A stretch of 35,778 nt of DNA from JBGPHT01 sp041484525 (GTDB lineage: Bacteria > Acidobacteriota > Terriglobia > Bryobacterales > Bryobacteraceae): contig JBGPHT010000074.1 in assembly GCA_041484525.1 (NCBI GenBank), positions 1 to 35,778 of the forward strand. Direction: 5' to 3'. The first letter of the stretch is position 1. Every line of letters starts with the position of its first letter. The notes beneath the pieces were generated by a model. That model was not told the DNA's origin and searched no databases. It saw only the letters and a list, made by a program, of their open reading frames with translations. Position numbers and translations under genes: made by a program. Positions 25,030-33,398 of the stretch are shown here, piece after piece.

Positions 25030-25284
25030 TCAACTGGCTCGCCGGAATTCCTCTCGAATCACTCGACGAAGCGTTTCCTCCAAGGGTTCACGTGCGCGTT
25101 CAACCTGCTGCCGCAAGGCATTGTTGATTAGACTTTGATAGTTGCCGCCGCCGGCTTTCCCGGTCTGATTCCGGAACCAAGCGATCACATCCTCATCCAA
25201 GCGGATCGTAATCCTCGATTTTCCCTTCGGAACTGGCGCTACCGGTCCGCGCTTCGCCTTCGAGAGATCATATTCACGCTTCAT
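25030..25284 (-). CDS. BrnA-like antitoxin without a partner toxin
   Basis: 84 residues from ATG 25284 with AAGGAAG (25294-25288) as ribosome binding site. It matches the BrnA family: MKREYDLSKAKRG at the start, the ribbon-helix-helix strand SRITIRLDEDVIAWFR and GGGNYQSLINNALRQQVE. BrnA binds DNA as a dimer, neutralises the BrnT RNase and represses the brnTA operon, in which brnT lies directly upstream. Here the upstream 63 bases only join the end of the hybrid kinase and no BrnT-like gene or fragment is visible on either side. It may be a solitary regulator, an anti-addiction copy, or the partner of an unrecognised toxin. The C-terminal helix EETLRRVIREEFRRAS is longer than I expect for BrnA. 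Confidence 0.8.
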   Translation of the reverse strand: MKREYDLSKAKRGPVAPVPKGKSRITIRLDEDVIAWFRNQTGKAGGGNYQSLINNALRQQVERAREPLEETLRRVIREEFRRAS

Positions 25285-25347
25285 GTTCTTCCTTATAATT
25301 CTGCCGTTCGCAGATGATCGCCTTGCATGGCCGACACTAGCGGCCGC

Positions 25348-28300
25348 CTATGCCGACACGACATTCCGCAGCAGACTCACCAGATTAGCCAGTTGATACG
25401 GCTTTCGAATGAAGTGATCCACCCGTAGGCCCGGGAACGAGGCGTCCACCACGTTCTGCCCATACGCACTGGTGACAATCACTTTCATGTCGGGCCGCAA
25501 ACGGCGGGCTTCGGCAAATACTTCGCGGCTGGGCGTTCCCGGCAGCGTGATGTCCAGCAGCACTACCGCGATGGCGTCCTGGTGTTCGCGAATCAGATCC
25601 ACGGCGGCACTTCCGTCCTCTGCCTCCATCACCTTGAAGCCGCGCATGCGGAGTATCTTCGAGACGGAAAACCGGAGCGCCGCTTCGTCCTCCACCAGCA
25701 GGACCATGCCCGCGGAACGATCGACGTCCTCGCCCGCGGGGAGCGCGGCCGGGTGGAGGGGAGCCGGGGCCGTCGCGCCGGCGGAAGGGAGGAGGACGCG
25801 AAACGTTGTGCCGTGCCCCGGTTCGCTCACCAAGTGGATCGTGCCGCCGAGTCCCCGAACGATTCCCTGGACCACCGAGAGGCCCAGACCGTGGCCTGCG
25901 GATTTGGTGGTGAAGAACGGATCGAAAACCCTGGCTTGCGCGTCCAGCGTCATACCGCAGCCCGTATCGGAGACTTCCAATTGAACAAAGTCGCCCGCAG
26001 ACAAGCGGTCCGTGCCGCACCCCGGCGAGTCGGGGCCGATCGTAACCTGTGACGTGCCGATCGAGATTGTGCCGTCCTGCTCGCCGATGGCTTCGGACGC
26101 ATTGGTGACCAGGTTCATCACCAGTTGCCGAAGCTGTGCGGGGTTGGCTCGCACCGAGGGCAAGCCAATGCCGAGATCGGTCTTCAGCGCGGCGTGCTTC
26201 GACATTACGACCTTGAGCAGCTCGAGCATGTCTTCGACCACGCGCGAGGCGTCGACCGGCTCGGAAACCGCATTCTCCTGCCCGGCATAGATCATCAACT
26301 GGCGGACGATTCCGGCGCCGCGAATCGCCACCGCGCGGATTCCTCGCAACTCTTCGTCCGGACTCACACCACCGCCAAGCTCTGCCAGCGCGAGATCCGC
26401 GTGAGCCAGCACGCCGCCCAGCAGGTTGTTGAAATCGTGCGCAATTCCGCCCGCGAGCCGGCCCACGCACTCCAGCTTCTGCCGGGCAAGATCCTCCTCC
26501 TGGGTGCGCTTCAAATCGGTGATGTCGATACAGGAGCCGGTATAACCGGCGAAGGCGCCGTCCGGTCCGAAATGGGGGACACCACTATCCAGCATCCAGC
26601 GATACTCCCCGTCCGCGCGCTTTAAGCGGCACTCCATCTGGAAACTGCGGCGCGCGTCGTAGGCGGGCGAGAAGGTGTCGAAGGAGTGCTGCAGGTCATC
26701 CGGATGCATGCCTTCCGTCCAACCGTCGCCCAGTTCCTGCTCCATGGTACGGCCGGTAAAAGCCAGCCAACCTTTATTGACAAACGTGCAGGACTTGTCG
26801 GGACCAGCCGCCCATATCATCACCGGGGCGGCATCGGCCACGCTTCGGAATTGGGCTTCGCCTTCGCGCCGGGCAGCCTCGGCGCGCAAATTTTGCAACT
26901 CAGTCACATCCGCGCCCAGACTGGCGAAGCCGACGATCCGGCCCCCGGCGTCGCGCAGCGCCGTACTGCTCCATTGAATCCAGCGCCGCTCGCCGGGCTT
27001 CGTCAGGATGGTGCCTTCGGAATACGGCTGAGGCCAGCCGGCCGGTCCGCCTTCGATGCCTCCGGCCAACTGTTGCAGATACACCGCGTCCAGGAAATTC
27101 TTAGCCGGATGGCCGATCACCTCGTCCGCGGTCCATCCGGTTATAGTCAGGGCGTAGTCGTTGCAGAAGGAGATGTAGCCTTTCAGGTTGATCATGATGG
27201 CAACCAGATGCACGCCTTCCAGCAACTCACGGAACCGGCGCTCCGATTCGCGCAGCGCCTGCTCGGCCTGCTTGCGCTCGGTGATGTCGCGCTCGCTGCC
27301 CTGCACGCCGATCTGGCGTCCGTCCCGATCGAAGATGGGTCCCCAGGTTGCGTTCGCCCATTTAACCTGGCCGTCTTTCGAGACAAGCCGGTATTCCTCA
27401 TCCTGATAGGCGGCGCCCTGGAAGAGCTTCTCCCAATACCCGAGCATGCGGGCACGGTCATCCTCGTGCACCCAGCAGACGAATTTCTTTTCCTGCAGCT
27501 CGGCGATGGAGTACCCCGTGAGCCGCTCCACCGCTGGGTTCGCGAAGACGAGGTTGTGGTCCATGTCGTAAGCCAGCACCATCGCGCTCAGGTTGTTGGC
27601 CATGAGCCGAAGCTTCTGCTCGCTTTCGCGGAGCGCACCTTCGGCCACCTTGATTCTGTTTCGCTGGCGGCGGACGCGATCCGCCGCGAAAACCGTCAGA
27701 GCCAGCAGCGAGGCAAAAAGGGCGATCGTCGCGATCAGCCAGCGCTCGCGCCGTCTGGCATCCAGCAGCGTGGTCATGGCGTCCAGGTTCTGCGGCGAGA
27801 AATAGCCCCAGCGGGTGAGGGTTCGGAGCAACGTACCCTGCTTCGCGGCTTCGCCCATTCCCTCGCGGATCGCGTCCGCGACTACACTGGCCTCGAACGT
27901 GGAACCGACTCCCAGTGTGGTTCGCAGCATCGGCAGCGGAATCAATCGCAAGGACTGGCCGGGGCACGACAGGCCGCCGAGGAACACGGAAATTCCGATG
28001 AATTCGTCCACCAGGGCGGCATCGGTGTGCTGGCCGCATACGTCCTCGATGGTGTCCTTCAGCGACGGCCTCGACACCAGGCGAGCCTTGGGCAAAAGAC
28101 CATGCAGGAGCCGTTCATTGATCGGCAGGTGGAAATAACTGATGCTGGCCGATGCCAGGTCCTGCACCTCCCAGGGGGCGCTCTCCGCGCGGACCAGCAT
28201 GCTGTTCTCGTGTTGCAGATAGGGATCGGTGATATGGATGAACCGTCTCCGCTCGGCCGTGATCGTCATCAACGGCCAGAGGTCCACCTTCTTGCTGCGC

Positions 28301-28566
28301 AGCGCCTCCTCTGAACTACCCGGTTCCCAAACCCACTGCAACTGGATACCGCGGCGGCGCGCCGCGTCCCGCACCAGTTCAATGGCAAGGCCCGTGGGAG
28401 CGCCATCCTCTCCCGCCTGCTGATACGGTGGAATCGACTGCCAGCCGATACGATAGGGCCGGTCCTCAATGCGCTGCCAGCGGTGAATGAACAGCAGGTA
28501 GACCACCGGCACAACCAGCAGGGCAATCGCGGCCATCCACTGAACTCTGGACCTAGGCGGTTTCAT
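25348..28566 (-). CDS. Membrane hybrid histidine kinase with periplasmic solute-binding sensor, PAS domains and receiver
   Basis: 1072 residues from ATG 28566. A membrane helix (about 10-27) is followed by a periplasmic SBP_bac_3-type Venus-flytrap domain (about 35-265: YRIGWQSIPPYQ, GLAIELVRDAARRRGI, VDLWPLMTITAERR), then a second helix (about 274-292). Three PAS domains come next (about 315-440, 445-575 and 585-700), the third being MIWAAGPDKSCTF. The phospho-acceptor is H710 in GIAHDFNNLLGG. The ATPase domain has NLVTNASEA, DTGCGM and GHGLGLS. The C-terminal receiver has acceptor D1005 in VVLLDITLPG and ends with the conserved KPY. It likely senses a small polar ligand such as an amino acid. 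No response regulator gene is adjacent. The cytoplasmic half closely matches the broken kinase at 16587-18511. Confidence 0.93.
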   Translation of the reverse strand: MKPPRSRVQWMAAIALLVVPVVYLLFIHRWQRIEDRPYRIGWQSIPPYQQAGEDGAPTGLAIELVRDAARRRGIQLQWVWEPGSSEEALRSKKVDLWPLMTITAERRRFIHITDPYLQHENSMLVRAESAPWEVQDLASASISYFHLPINERLLHGLLPKARLVSRPSLKDTIEDVCGQHTDAALVDEFIGISVFLGGLSCPGQSLRLIPLPMLRTTLGVGSTFEASVVADAIREGMGEAAKQGTLLRTLTRWGYFSPQNLDAMTTLLDARRRERWLIATIALFASLLALTVFAADRVRRQRNRIKVAEGALRESEQKLRLMANNLSAMVLAYDMDHNLVFANPAVERLTGYSIAELQEKKFVCWVHEDDRARMLGYWEKLFQGAAYQDEEYRLVSKDGQVKWANATWGPIFDRDGRQIGVQGSERDITERKQAEQALRESERRFRELLEGVHLVAIMINLKGYISFCNDYALTITGWTADEVIGHPAKNFLDAVYLQQLAGGIEGGPAGWPQPYSEGTILTKPGERRWIQWSSTALRDAGGRIVGFASLGADVTELQNLRAEAARREGEAQFRSVADAAPVMIWAAGPDKSCTFVNKGWLAFTGRTMEQELGDGWTEGMHPDDLQHSFDTFSPAYDARRSFQMECRLKRADGEYRWMLDSGVPHFGPDGAFAGYTGSCIDITDLKRTQEEDLARQKLECVGRLAGGIAHDFNNLLGGVLAHADLALAELGGGVSPDEELRGIRAVAIRGAGIVRQLMIYAGQENAVSEPVDASRVVEDMLELLKVVMSKHAALKTDLGIGLPSVRANPAQLRQLVMNLVTNASEAIGEQDGTISIGTSQVTIGPDSPGCGTDRLSAGDFVQLEVSDTGCGMTLDAQARVFDPFFTTKSAGHGLGLSVVQGIVRGLGGTIHLVSEPGHGTTFRVLLPSAGATAPAPLHPAALPAGEDVDRSAGMVLLVEDEAALRFSVSKILRMRGFKVMEAEDGSAAVDLIREHQDAIAVVLLDITLPGTPSREVFAEARRLRPDMKVIVTSAYGQNVVDASFPGLRVDHFIRKPYQLANLVSLLRNVVSA

Positions 28567-28639
28567 GGTTTACCAACCCGACAATTCTATACTGAATGTT
28601 CGTCGTCCGAACACTGTGGCGGGCAGGAGTGTGTCTGCG

Positions 28640-29587
28640 CTAACGGGCGGCGCGATCCTGCCGGTACCAGTCGAGGGTGCGGCGCATGCCCTCTTCGAAG
28701 GAGTAGCGGGGAGCGTGGCCGAGGTCGCGGACGGCGGCGGTGGTGTCGGCCTGGGAATCGCGAACGTCGCCGGCGCGCGCGGGGGCGTACCGCGGCGGGA
28801 GTGCGATGCCTTCCAGCTTCTGCACCAGCGTCCAGGCGCGGTTGAGCGTGATGCGGCCGCCGTTGCCGCCGTTGTATACCTTGCCGGCGACGTTTTTGGC
28901 GCGCGCCGCCTTCAGGTTCAGCGCGGCCACGTCATCCACGTACGTGAAGTCGCGAGAGTGCTCGCCGTCGCCGAAGATCGTCGGGGTGTTCCGGTCGAGC
29001 GCCGCCTTCATGAAGAGCGACAGCACGCCCGAGTAGGGGCTGGATGGGTCCTGGCGCGGACCATACACGTTGAAGTAGCGCAGGGAGACGGTCTCGAGCC
29101 CGTAGACGTTGGTGAAGATGGTGCAGTACTGCTCGCCCAGCAGCTTCTGCAGCGCATAGGGAGATTTGGGGCGCGGGTCCATGGTCTCGACTTTAGGAAG
29201 CACGTCTGTGTCGCCGTAGGCGGAGGACGACGCGGCGTAGACGAGGCGGCCGGCGCCGCCTTCGCGCGCGGCGCGTAGCACGTTGAAGGTGCCGTTGATA
29301 TTGACGTCGTGCGAGGGCACCGGGTCGGCGATGGAGCGCGGAACCGAGGGGATGGCGGCCTCATGGAAGACTACGGCGGCGCCGCGGATGAGCGGCGCAA
29401 TCTCCTCGTACCGGCGGATATCGGCGCGCTCGAGATCGATCGCCGCGCGCACGTCTTCCAGATTCGATTCGCGGCCGGCGGAGAGATTATCGATGACCGT
29501 GATGCGGCGGGCGCCTTCGCCGAGAAGCGCGCGCACAATCGCGGAGCCGATGAACCCGGCCCCTCCGGTAACGACGTAGTGGCTCAT
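28640..29587 (-). CDS. NAD-dependent nucleotide-sugar epimerase (extended SDR)
   Basis: 315 residues from ATG 29587, chosen because the NAD-binding motif G8-G9-A-G-F-I-G14 follows at once and the ATG overlaps the upstream stop (ATGA). SDR catalytic residues are seen in AASSSAYGDTD (Ser) and SPYALQKLLGEQY (Tyr-x3-Lys). SLRYFNVYGPRQDPSSPYSG and FGDGEHSRDFTYVDDV are typical of UDP-glucose or UDP-N-acetylglucosamine 4-epimerases of the WbpP/GalE class. It probably supplies a precursor for surface polysaccharide. It is in an operon with the TIM-barrel isomerase, whose gene it overlaps by four bases. Confidence 0.9.
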   Translation of the reverse strand: MSHYVVTGGAGFIGSAIVRALLGEGARRITVIDNLSAGRESNLEDVRAAIDLERADIRRYEEIAPLIRGAAVVFHEAAIPSVPRSIADPVPSHDVNINGTFNVLRAAREGGAGRLVYAASSSAYGDTDVLPKVETMDPRPKSPYALQKLLGEQYCTIFTNVYGLETVSLRYFNVYGPRQDPSSPYSGVLSLFMKAALDRNTPTIFGDGEHSRDFTYVDDVAALNLKAARAKNVAGKVYNGGNGGRITLNRAWTLVQKLEGIALPPRYAPARAGDVRDSQADTTAAVRDLGHAPRYSFEEGMRRTLDWYRQDRAAR

Positions 29588-30414
29588 GATAGCGTGGCGA
29601 TTTCCGATTCGAGATGGCGCAGGCTCTGGTTGGCAAGCACCTCCGCGCCGGGCGTGAAATCGAAGGCTTCGAGTGAGATCCAGCCGGCATAGCCGCGGCG
29701 GCGAAGCGCTTCGAAGACGGGCTTGTAATCGTAATTGCCGGCGCCGCAGTGGCGGCCGTCCAGCTCGTTGACGTGGACGTGGCGGATCCACTCGAAGTAG
29801 CGGTCGACAAGCGCGGCGTGCGGCTCGGCTTCGTCGATCGCGTTGTGCACGTCGAACATGGTTTGAATGGCGGGGCTCGCGATCTCGCGCACGACCGCCA
29901 CGGCTTCGGCGAGCGTCTGCACCACATCCGCCTGGTTAATGGGCAGGGCTTCGACCAGCACGGTCACGCCGCGGCGGCAGGCATCGGGCGCGATGGCGGC
30001 GAGGCCGTCGATGTAGTTGCGGGTGGCCTGCTCGCGGGTCAGTCCACCGGTAGTGGATCGTTGTTTGGGCGAACCGAAAACCATGACGCCATCGGGGCCG
30101 AGATCGGCGCAGAGATCGATGAGCGCGCGGATGTGGTCCCAGCTCCGCCGGCGCAGATCGGCATCGGGACCGGTGACGTGCAGGCCCTTGGGACTGACCA
30201 TGAGCCAGTGCAGGCCGACAAAGGTGAGTCCTTCGGAGGCCATGACGTCGCGGTATTCGGCACGCTGCGCAGCCGTGACCGCGTCCGGCGTCTCGGCCAG
30301 TGTGAAGGGCGCGATCTCGACGCCTGTGTACCCCGCCTTGCGGATCGCGCGGCAGGCGTCGGCGAAAGACCACTTCTCAAATGCCTCGTTGCAGATGGAA
30401 TGCCGGAAGGGCAT
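29584..30414 (-). CDS. Sugar phosphate isomerase/epimerase-like TIM-barrel protein
   Basis: 276 residues of the xylose-isomerase-like/AP-endonuclease-2 TIM-barrel superfamily. Likely metal ligands occur at the ends of strands: E in VLVEALPIN, D and H in MFDVHNA, H in HVHVNELD and E in ISLEAFDF. The first strands read GYTGVEIAPF and FVGLHW. Members isomerise or epimerise keto sugars or inositol derivatives; the substrate cannot be told. TAAACT (30428-30423) ends eight bases before the ATG, with no Shine-Dalgarno. The next gene (sugar epimerase) begins within its stop codon. Confidence 0.87.
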   Translation of the reverse strand: MPFRHSICNEAFEKWSFADACRAIRKAGYTGVEIAPFTLAETPDAVTAAQRAEYRDVMASEGLTFVGLHWLMVSPKGLHVTGPDADLRRRSWDHIRALIDLCADLGPDGVMVFGSPKQRSTTGGLTREQATRNYIDGLAAIAPDACRRGVTVLVEALPINQADVVQTLAEAVAVVREIASPAIQTMFDVHNAIDEAEPHAALVDRYFEWIRHVHVNELDGRHCGAGNYDYKPVFEALRRRGYAGWISLEAFDFTPGAEVLANQSLRHLESEIATLS

Positions 30415-30422
30415 GAACCCCT

Positions 30423-30428
30423 AGTTTA
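30423..30428 (-). promoter_or_regulatory. -10-like hexamer for the isomerase/epimerase operon
   Basis: TAAACT on the minus strand ends eight bases before the ATG at 30414, with no ribosome binding site between. It fits the near-leaderless pattern seen at several other genes here. No convincing -35 was found. Confidence 0.35.
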
Positions 30429-30522
30429 CGATGAAGGCGCGCGCCAGGGCTGAGACCTATGGAATCCCGGGAACCCGCACCGTCCGCGCGGTGTCTAAGC
30501 CTTACGCCAGAGAGGACGGTCC

Positions 30523-31290
30523 ATGCTCGATGTTCGCGGGCTCACGAAGAAGTATCGCAACCGGGCGGTGGTGGATCACGTGACTTTCACAGTGCCGCCG
30601 GGCGAGGTCACGGGTTATCTCGGCCCTAACGGTTCCGGCAAATCGACCACCGTCAAAATGCTCGCCGGCCTGCTGCCCGCCACCTCCGGCCAGATTCTGT
30701 GGGACGGCCGCGATATCCGCCACGATCTGATCGGCTTCAAGCGCCGCCTCGGATATGTGCCCGAAGAGGCGTACGTTTACCCGCATCTCAGCGGTCTCGA
30801 ACACCTGCAGTTGATCGGCCGCCTGCGCCAGTTGCCGGAGGATCTGGTGGAGCGCAAAGCCAACGAGCTGCTGCGCCTGCTCTGGCTCCACGAGCACCGC
30901 CACACACCCATCTCCGCGTACTCGAAGGGCATGAAGCAGCGCGTGCTCATCGCCGGCGCCCTGCTGCACGACCCCGACCTGCTCATCTTCGACGAACCCC
31001 TCTCCGGCCTCGACATCACCTCCGCCCTGCTGCTGCACGAGCTGATCGCCGAGCTGGCGCGGCAGAACAAGACCATCATGTACATCTCGCACGTGCTCGA
31101 AGTGACGGAGAAGGTCTGCTCCCGCGTCATCATGCTGTATCAGGGCCAGGTGGTGGCCAATGACGAAGTCGGGCGCCTGCGCGACCTGATGCATCTGCCT
31201 TCGCTCGAAATGATCTTCCGCCAGCTTGCCAAGCAGGAAGACGTGAGCACCTCGGCGCGCCAGATCGTGGCCGTGATGCAGGAATCCTGA
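30523..31290 (+). CDS. ABC transporter ATP-binding protein
   Basis: 255 residues from ATG 30523, with GAGG at 30512-30515. All nucleotide-binding motifs are present: Walker A G34-P-N-G-S-G-K-S-T42, signature YSKGMKQR from about residue 133 (a degenerate LSGGQ, usual in this exporter branch), Walker B LLIFDEPLSGLD from about 153, and the switch His in MYISHVLE. The N-terminal LDVRGLTKKYRNRAVVDHV and overall layout match ABC-2 type exporters (CcmA/NatA-like). It partners the permease whose ATG overlaps its TGA by one base. The exported substrate is unknown. Confidence 0.94.
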   Translation: MLDVRGLTKKYRNRAVVDHVTFTVPPGEVTGYLGPNGSGKSTTVKMLAGLLPATSGQILWDGRDIRHDLIGFKRRLGYVPEEAYVYPHLSGLEHLQLIGRLRQLPEDLVERKANELLRLLWLHEHRHTPISAYSKGMKQRVLIAGALLHDPDLLIFDEPLSGLDITSALLLHELIAELARQNKTIMYISHVLEVTEKVCSRVIMLYQGQVVANDEVGRLRDLMHLPSLEMIFRQLAKQEDVSTSARQIVAVMQES

Positions 31291-32990
31291 TGAACTCCTC
31301 GCTGTTGCTGCTGATACGCCACTTCTTCGGGCGTTTCTTCGACAACGAGATCGTCTCGCAATCGGGCGACATGCGCACCAACGTGGTGCAGGCGCTGGGC
31401 CTGGTGGCCGTGCCCGGCATGTTCGTATCGTTCTATATGCTGCCGCAGCGTGTGCGCTTCGACCGGCCCTTCGCGCACAACTGGACGCTCATCGGCGACT
31501 ACTACTTCTTCGTCCTCTACTCGATGATCGTGATGGGCTTCGTCATGGTGTTCGAGTGGGACGCCCTGTTTCCCGACCGCAAGGACTACCTGATCCTGAC
31601 GCCGCTGCCGATCGGCGGCAACTCCGTCTTGGTGGCCAAAATCGCAGCGCTGGTTGTGTTCCTCACGCTCTTCGTGGTGGACGCGAACCTGTTTTGCACC
31701 ATGCTCGCGACCATGATCGCGGGTCCCGCCGGCACGTCCCCCGCGGTCGCGTGGCGTATCGTGTATGGTCACGTGGTCTCGGTGGTTTCGGCGGGCGTGT
31801 TTGTCGCCCTGACCTTCGCCGGCGTGCAGGGCCTGTTGATCAATCTCCTGACGGGCCGGGCCTTCCGCCGCATTTCGCCCTGGGTGCAGATGGCCTCGAT
31901 GGGCGTGCTGATCACGGTGCTGTTCCTGACGCCGCTCGCGATCGCGAGCATACGGCCGCTGGTCGAGCGCAACAGTCCGCTGCTGCGCTGGTTCCCGCCG
32001 TTCTGGTTTCTGGGGCTCTATATGGATATGCTGCCGGGCAGCCCCGGCGGCGCCGTGTTTCACGAACTGGCCCCGCTGGCTCAAAAGGCGCTGGCGATTT
32101 CGGCCGCGGTATTCGCCGTGTCCTACATGGCCGGTTATCATCGCCATGCGCGCCGCGTGATGGAAAGCATCGAGACCACCGGCGAAGGCCCGGGCTGGCT
32201 GCGCACGCGCTTCGACCGCTACGTGAACCGGTGGCTACTGCCGCATCCGCTCGAGCGCGCCACGTTCCATTTCATCAGCAACACCATCCTGCGCAATGCC
32301 AAACAGCGCCTGTTCCTGGCCACGATTGCGGGCATCGCATTCGCGCTGGCGCTGCCGGCGGTGTTTCGCATCGGCACCCGGCCCGGGCAGCCGATGGCGG
32401 CGTTCCTTCCCGGGGGCATGCTCGAAATTCCGCTGACGCTTTCGTTCTTCACCGTGACCGGCCTGCGCGCCGTCTACAATTTCCCGGCGGAGCTGCGCGC
32501 CAACTGGATCTTCCAGATCTGCGAGTGCGAGGAGCGCATGATCCACATTCGCGCGGTGCGGAAATGGATCGTGACGATGGGCATCGTCCCGCTGTTCGCG
32601 CTGCTCGCGCCGTTCGAGATCGCGATCCGCGGATGGGGTTTGGCGCTGGTGCACCTGAGCTTCGCCCTGCTGCTCTCGCTGCTGGTACTGAACCTGCTGC
32701 TGGTGTGGTTCCGCAAGATTCCGTTCACGTGCTCGTATTTTCCGGGGAAGACCAGCATGGCCGTGATGTTCGCGCTCTATCTTGCCGGGTTCACCACGTA
32801 TAGCTGGACCATGGGCGACATACAGCAGACGCTGCTGCACCAGCCGTTTCAGATGGTGCTGTTCTACGCCGCGGGCGTGGCCGCGCTCGTCGGCCTCGCG
32901 AAACTGGAGCGCCGCGAGTTGGGAGTGGACGACATGCTGATCTACGAAGACGAGCCGGACCCGATCGTCCGCAGCCTGGAAATCGGGTAA
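31290..32990 (+). CDS. ABC-2-like exporter membrane protein
   Basis: 566 residues with about 12 hydrophobic segments, for example YYFFVLYSMIVMGFVMVF, IAALVVFLTLFVVDANLF, VVSAGVFVALTFAGVQGLL and LALVHLSFALLLSLLVL. No sequence motif defines the substrate. The start ATG 31290 overlaps the ATPase stop (TGATG), so the two are translated together and should form one exporter. The length is about twice a simple ABC-2 permease and suggests two permease halves fused in one chain. The C-terminus (LIYEDEPDPIVRSLEIG) is acidic and cytoplasmic by hydropathy. The 408 bases after its stop hold no gene. Confidence 0.88.
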   Translation: MNSSLLLLIRHFFGRFFDNEIVSQSGDMRTNVVQALGLVAVPGMFVSFYMLPQRVRFDRPFAHNWTLIGDYYFFVLYSMIVMGFVMVFEWDALFPDRKDYLILTPLPIGGNSVLVAKIAALVVFLTLFVVDANLFCTMLATMIAGPAGTSPAVAWRIVYGHVVSVVSAGVFVALTFAGVQGLLINLLTGRAFRRISPWVQMASMGVLITVLFLTPLAIASIRPLVERNSPLLRWFPPFWFLGLYMDMLPGSPGGAVFHELAPLAQKALAISAAVFAVSYMAGYHRHARRVMESIETTGEGPGWLRTRFDRYVNRWLLPHPLERATFHFISNTILRNAKQRLFLATIAGIAFALALPAVFRIGTRPGQPMAAFLPGGMLEIPLTLSFFTVTGLRAVYNFPAELRANWIFQICECEERMIHIRAVRKWIVTMGIVPLFALLAPFEIAIRGWGLALVHLSFALLLSLLVLNLLLVWFRKIPFTCSYFPGKTSMAVMFALYLAGFTTYSWTMGDIQQTLLHQPFQMVLFYAAGVAALVGLAKLERRELGVDDMLIYEDEPDPIVRSLEIG

Positions 32991-33398
32991 CGCGTAACGG
33001 AGAGCGCGGCAGACTTTTCCGATCGCCGATTCCTGAGCGCCCGGCGGCGAGAGCAATTCAACGGGACGGCGACTACAAGGGCAAGTGGAACGTTGGGCGG
33101 GTCGTGGGAGTTTGGGTGACGCACCTACGCACTTTCCGATAAGCCGGTTTCACGGCCCCTGTCTTGCAGGCACACTCCGCAAGCCTGCAGTTCAAAGCTA
33201 CGAGACTGCCGGGCGCAATCACCGAAGCTTGGGCCAACTTCCGGGTAGCCGACCGACCGGAACCAGTGCGTCACCGATTCCGCGCCGAGGCGGTACCCGG
33301 CAAGTTGGCCCCGAACAGCCCAATTTACGGACGGGGCGTAAGCCGACTGCTGTTTGGGCGCTTGAACCGGATAGAATGACAGGCCGGAGGTGTTGCTC
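32991..33398. other. Gene-free stretch with an inverted repeat
   Basis: 408 bases with no ORF that I can support on either strand; frames are short and their translations resemble nothing I know. It contains the large inverted repeat at 33232-33310 and, near its right end, a -10-like TAGAAT at 33372-33377 and the GGAGG (33386-33390) that serves the DinB-fold gene. Confidence 0.6.
33232..33310. repeat. Large nested inverted repeat upstream of the DinB-fold gene
   Basis: GGCCAACTTCCGGGTA (33232-33247) pairs with TACCCGGCAAGTTGGCC (33294-33310) except for a one-base bulge. Within the 46-base loop, GGAA and GTG (from 33259) face CAC and TTCC (to 33281), giving an inner stem. It ends about 60 bases before the -10-like TAGAAT. 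It could be a cruciform, a structured RNA or the remains of a small mobile element. Confidence 0.5.

Noticed and set aside
25285..25347. BrnT toxin fragment upstream of the BrnA-like gene
   Set aside because: The minus-strand frame reads AMQGDHLRTAEL before its stop, which does not match the BrnT C-terminus as I know it.
26686..28314. Long plus-strand open frame opposite the hybrid kinase
   Set aside because: It mirrors conserved kinase sequence on the other strand and has no domain of its own.
31140..32147. Minus-strand open frame opposite the exporter genes
   Set aside because: His/Gln/Arg-rich antisense of strongly hydrophobic membrane segments; not a protein.
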